Shown: positions 32,955 through 35,847 of the stretch, one piece after another
How positions within the stretch are numbered: the first letter of the stretch is position 1
Layout of the letters: every line of letters starts with the position of its first letter
Assembly: GCA_026260175.1 (NCBI GenBank)
Contig: JAKCWW010000950.1
Span: 34,000 to 69,846 of the forward strand
Direction: 5' to 3'
Source: Reticulitermes lucifugus
Taxonomy: Eukaryota; Arthropoda; Insecta; Blattodea; Rhinotermitidae
DNA length: 35,847 nucleotides
Program-made: the position numbers and the translations under genes
The notes under the pieces: model-generated
What the model was told of the DNA's origin: nothing
The model's database searches: none
Seen by the model: the letters and a program-made list of their open reading frames with translations, nothing else

Positions 32955-33006
<52 letters not shown>
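32954..33006. repeat. (TA)n(GA)n compound microsatellite
   Basis: About 13 TA units followed directly by about 13 GA units. Open frames across it on both strands are low-complexity artefacts. Confidence 0.95.
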
Positions 33007-33012
<6 letters not shown>

Positions 33013-33119
33013 AAATAAAAATAAATATTTATATCAATTTTGTGCTCTATATGTAAGTGGGTTATGTATGCATATACTCGTATGTGCTTGGTGTGTATAT
33101 CTGTATGATTCGTAGTCAT

Positions 33120-34286
33120 ATATAATTATTATATGTGCATTTACATATATACGTATCTACGTACACTGGACGCGCCATTCATTGAAGGGTTGGTGACGTC
33201 ACGGGTAAAGTGAATGCCCGCTGTAGAGCTTGTGCTTCCTGAGCCAAAAGTGTTTAACCACTTGAAGTTTCTAGGAAGAAGTGAGAAATGTTTTGTTACT
33301 GGATAATAACACTAAAACTGGCGTATGCGTAGTAGTGACTGTCACGTTTGTTGACAACGGTTCCCATCAGTGACGTTAGACAGTGTACTTAGGGCACATG
33401 TGATTCGCAGCTCCACTAATATCTGAGCAATGATCACACAAAGGGGACCCTATGATTTCTCGCACGTTTATGCGACCGGCCACTTGCCTGTTTCACGACT
33501 TAAATGCTGTCGGTCGTCTGTACCAAATGCATCAAATGAGCCCATAATCGGGATGTTATCTGTCTTTACGGTTGCAAGTTTATTCTCCAATATTACTGGA
33601 ATAATTTAAATTAAACTTGGTATTGGAGGTCGACACAAAAAAAAACGTAGTTCGGCGAAGTTGACTTTAAGACGTATCTGTCTCGCTGGCCTGTAACCGT
33701 CACGTTCTTACGAACCTAACGACGTCAATGTTACAGAGAATTCGTGAACTGTTGGAAGGCCTGTCTGTCCGTCCTTCAGCCACCCTTCTGGCCGCCGTCC
33801 GCCATCCATTCACCTATCTCCCTTCCGTCTATAAATCCTCTTTACTCTCATTGTTACCTAACAATCGCATTGTTTTAATAAGTAAAACAAACCCATTTTG
33901 GGACTCTGTTTGCCGGGACCCGGGCCCCTCGAATTAGGGATAGACACTCCCATAAGAATCTTGCACATCCTCTTGCAGGTAAGATACAATTTCTTGTGCA
34001 CCCTCTTCCGAGTATTGATCTGCTTCCTGCACGCAGAGGGCCTGTTCCAATGAGACAGTGTCTCATCTTCAGCTTCACTGTGCTCCATACAGTTCTGAAG
34101 TACAACTAATTAAATAAACCAAGTTACTGCGCGTATTGTATGTCACAGTAAAACAACTGACTTGGCTCATTTCATCAGAATGAATCCGCCTTCGCCATGG
34201 TTACAATACTGCCCCTCAGAACGGAAACCAAGTGTTATGACCCACTGCTGATACCTATGTCTCTTACTAATCGTCGGGGCTTTTCA
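33120..34286. other. Intergenic, unassigned
   Basis: No gene or repeat recognised. Two overlapping minus-strand frames at 33858-34105 have no family resemblance. Confidence 0.4.
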
Positions 34287-34569
34287 TCTGTCTGTCAGTC
34301 TGTCAATCTGCCTGTCTTTCTATCTATCTATCTCTTTATACCTGTCTGTGTATCTATCTATCTGTCTGTCTATCTATCTATCTATCTATCTATCTATATC
34401 GGTCTATCTACTTACCTATCTATCTATCTGTCTGTCTGTCTATCTATCTATCTATATCTGTCTACCTACCTACATACCTACCTATCTATCTATCTATCTA
34501 TCTATCTATCTGTCTGTCTGTCTGTCTGTATATATGTCTGTCTATCTATCCATCTATCTATCTATCTAG
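34287..34569. repeat. (TCTA)n/(TCTG)n microsatellite array, ~280 bp
   Basis: Almost continuous tetranucleotide units, mainly TCTA with blocks of TCTG and TACC variants. The tract is followed at 34587-34605 by a TA run. The Ser/Ile/Tyr/Leu-rich open frames here are repeat artefacts. Confidence 0.95.
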
Positions 34570-34619
34570 CCTAATATAATCTTACATGTATATATATATA
34601 TATATTCTCACACACTTTA

Positions 34620-35715
34620 TTTGTAGGCGTGTCGATATCCAGTACCACCGCCATTCTCGTACGTAAAATGTTTAGAACTACGAGCTCCATTATTATGACA
34701 TAAATAATCAGTATAATATATATGGCGTGAAAATACGAGTGCATGTCTGATAAAATTGTACAGATACAGGAAAACACTGGGAAATAAGACGGCTGTATGT
34801 CTTGAATTATGCCCATACAAAACAACAAGCAATATTTTAATCTTTGCTTTTTTCGACTGCAGACGGGAAGGTAAAGGATTCTGAGTTGAATGGCAGCAAG
34901 TATTCCTCGAATTTACCTGCATTTAATTTCATCGTAAATGCTGTCTTGATTTGTGAGTGTCGTTCCTTTATGTATTTGAACTTTGCCACGCTTTCAAAGG
35001 ATTTGTTAACTATCTAAATGTGTGACTTTTATCCTAAATTTTGGTGACGAGGCGTCAACACAATGTATTTAATTTTCTCTGCATTTGCTTGTATATAATT
35101 TTCTTTATAGCCATTAATAAAGCTTCTGTGCTTTTCTTTACAGTATTTACTATCTCCGCCTGGCCAATTAGCACCTTTAGCGCAGACCAGCAGGTGATGT
35201 GCCTCATGCAATTTCAGTCTGTCCTGGTTTTCTTGAACTTCCCTAATAGCATATTCTAAAGCAAAGTTGAATATTCATGACGAAAAGCGTCTTCTTGTTT
35301 CAGACGTTTCAGAATAGGAAATGTGTCAGAGAAATATTACTATATGTTTTATTTAAACACATTTTAATTAGCCTAACCAGTTTCATGGGTGTACCAGAGT
35401 CATTGAAAACTTTCAAAAATCTGTCCCATAATTGCTTTTCTGAAGCATGTAAGCAGCTGATGTACTGTCCAATTATATTCCGATTTTTCAATCATCTGGC
35501 AAGTGCAGATTATCTGATCAGTGTTTGACCTATTACTTCCAGTTGCACACTGATGATCCCCAATAATTTCATTTACATACCGGACTAACCATGGGAGAAA
35601 ATTGTTGGATGCAATTTTGCATGTAGTTCATTAGAGGGCGTGCCTAAATTGTTGTCATATTCAGTTTTATTACTCTTCTTATAAGTAGGTAAGACAATAA
35701 ACACCTTCCATTACC
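34620..35715 (-). mobile_element. LINE endonuclease-RT fragment (minus strand), dead
   Basis: From high to low coordinates on the minus strand: TYKKSNKTEY, VRYVNEIIGDHQCATGSNRS with TDQIICTCQMIEK, TVHQLL, GTPMKLVRLIKMCLNKTYSN, a gap, GANWPGGDSKYCKEKHRSFI with NGYKENYIQANAEKIKYIVL, SRLQSKKAKIKI, and LPVVLYGHN-like sequence. The frames shift many times. It retains the same blocks as the LINE in nesd intron 5 plus the following thumb region, so it is probably the same family. The Asp-Asp catalytic motif block (expected LAYADDV) is missing. Confidence 0.82.
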
Positions 35716-35723
35716 AACCATTG

Positions 35724-35847
35724 GCCGATCCCAGTGGCCGCGCGGTCTAAGGCGTGGGTCTACGGCCGCTCGCTTACTCGGATTGTGAGTTCGAATCCCA
35801 CCGGGGGCATGGATGTTTGTGTTGTGTTTGATGTAAGGACGGTAGCA
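35724..35847 (+). mobile_element. tRNA-derived SINE, family A, cut by the window edge
   Basis: GATCCCAGTGGCCGCGCGGT then CTAAGG (box A region, 35727-35752), box B AGTTCGAATCC (35788-35798), ACCGGGGGCATGG and a GTTTGTGTTGTGTTTGATGT tail. It is the better preserved of the two family A copies and probably the younger. The GCGCGGTCTAAGG...TTCGAATCC head resembles a Leu/Ser-type tRNA with a long variable arm, but the SINE body follows directly and I do not call a tRNA gene. Confidence 0.8.

Noticed and set aside
34197..34574. 125-codon Ser/Tyr/Leu/Ile-rich frame
   Set aside because: Direct translation of the TCTA/TCTG microsatellite.
35724..35830. A true tRNA gene at the right edge
   Set aside because: Boxes A and B are present, but no acceptor-stem partner follows and a SINE body matching the 5505-5700 copy continues directly.
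1..35847. A CRISPR array, operon or other prokaryotic system
   Set aside because: The window is a spliced eukaryotic locus. The regular repeats are micro- and minisatellites without spacer structure.

Overview
The window is nuclear DNA from an animal, almost certainly an insect. It is AT-rich, has a spliced gene with GT-AG introns, and is crowded with decayed LINEs, tRNA-derived SINEs and cut-and-paste transposon remnants. The mix of repeats (endonuclease-RT LINE tails with a RRWEDNIKMDL-type motif, DUF4817 plus DDE_3 transposases, a foldback repeat with an 'RNTPxDRR...SLKS' reading frame) suggests to me a hemimetabolous insect with a large genome, perhaps a cockroach or termite. That is inference from memory, not a search. 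The one host gene I can support lies on the plus strand between about 1.8 and 14.9 kb. It is the insect orthologue of SHCBP1 / nessun dorma (nesd), a partner of centralspindlin needed for cytokinesis. Eight coding exons (2276-14739) join with fully compatible phases. A ninth, a 37-nt micro-exon at 1768-1804, fits the same frame. Together they encode 469 residues ending at a stop at 14737-14739. The N-terminal part (roughly the first 130 residues of the vertebrate protein) is missing and should lie upstream of the window. Every long intron holds mobile-element debris: intron 4 (4185-7476) a three-copy ~130-bp minisatellite and a SINE; intron 5 (7639-9441) a LINE split by a 610-bp hAT-like element; intron 6 (9564-11191) a dead DUF4817/DDE transposase; intron 7 (11524-12385) a minus-strand SINE; intron 8 (12526-14609) a minus-strand LINE split by a 273-bp hAT-type MITE. 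Downstream of the gene (15-35.8 kb) I find no convincing host gene. The region holds at least six copies of one LINE 3' tail, one RT-bearing copy of what looks like the same family at the right edge, another LINE with an ATTGA-type tail, a second DUF4817 transposase relic, a foldback element with a hammerhead-like core, several SINEs, and microsatellites including a ~280-bp TCTA/TCTG array. The most informative structure is the nesting of elements. In four places one element sits inside another (8004-8613, 14111-14383, 29425-29700, 29972-30134), three of them with recognisable target-site duplications. At 8004-8613, removing the element and one 7-bp repeat restores the LINE reading frame across a conserved RT motif. 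I did not find a clearly new biological system; the unusual items are listed as findings with their uncertainty.
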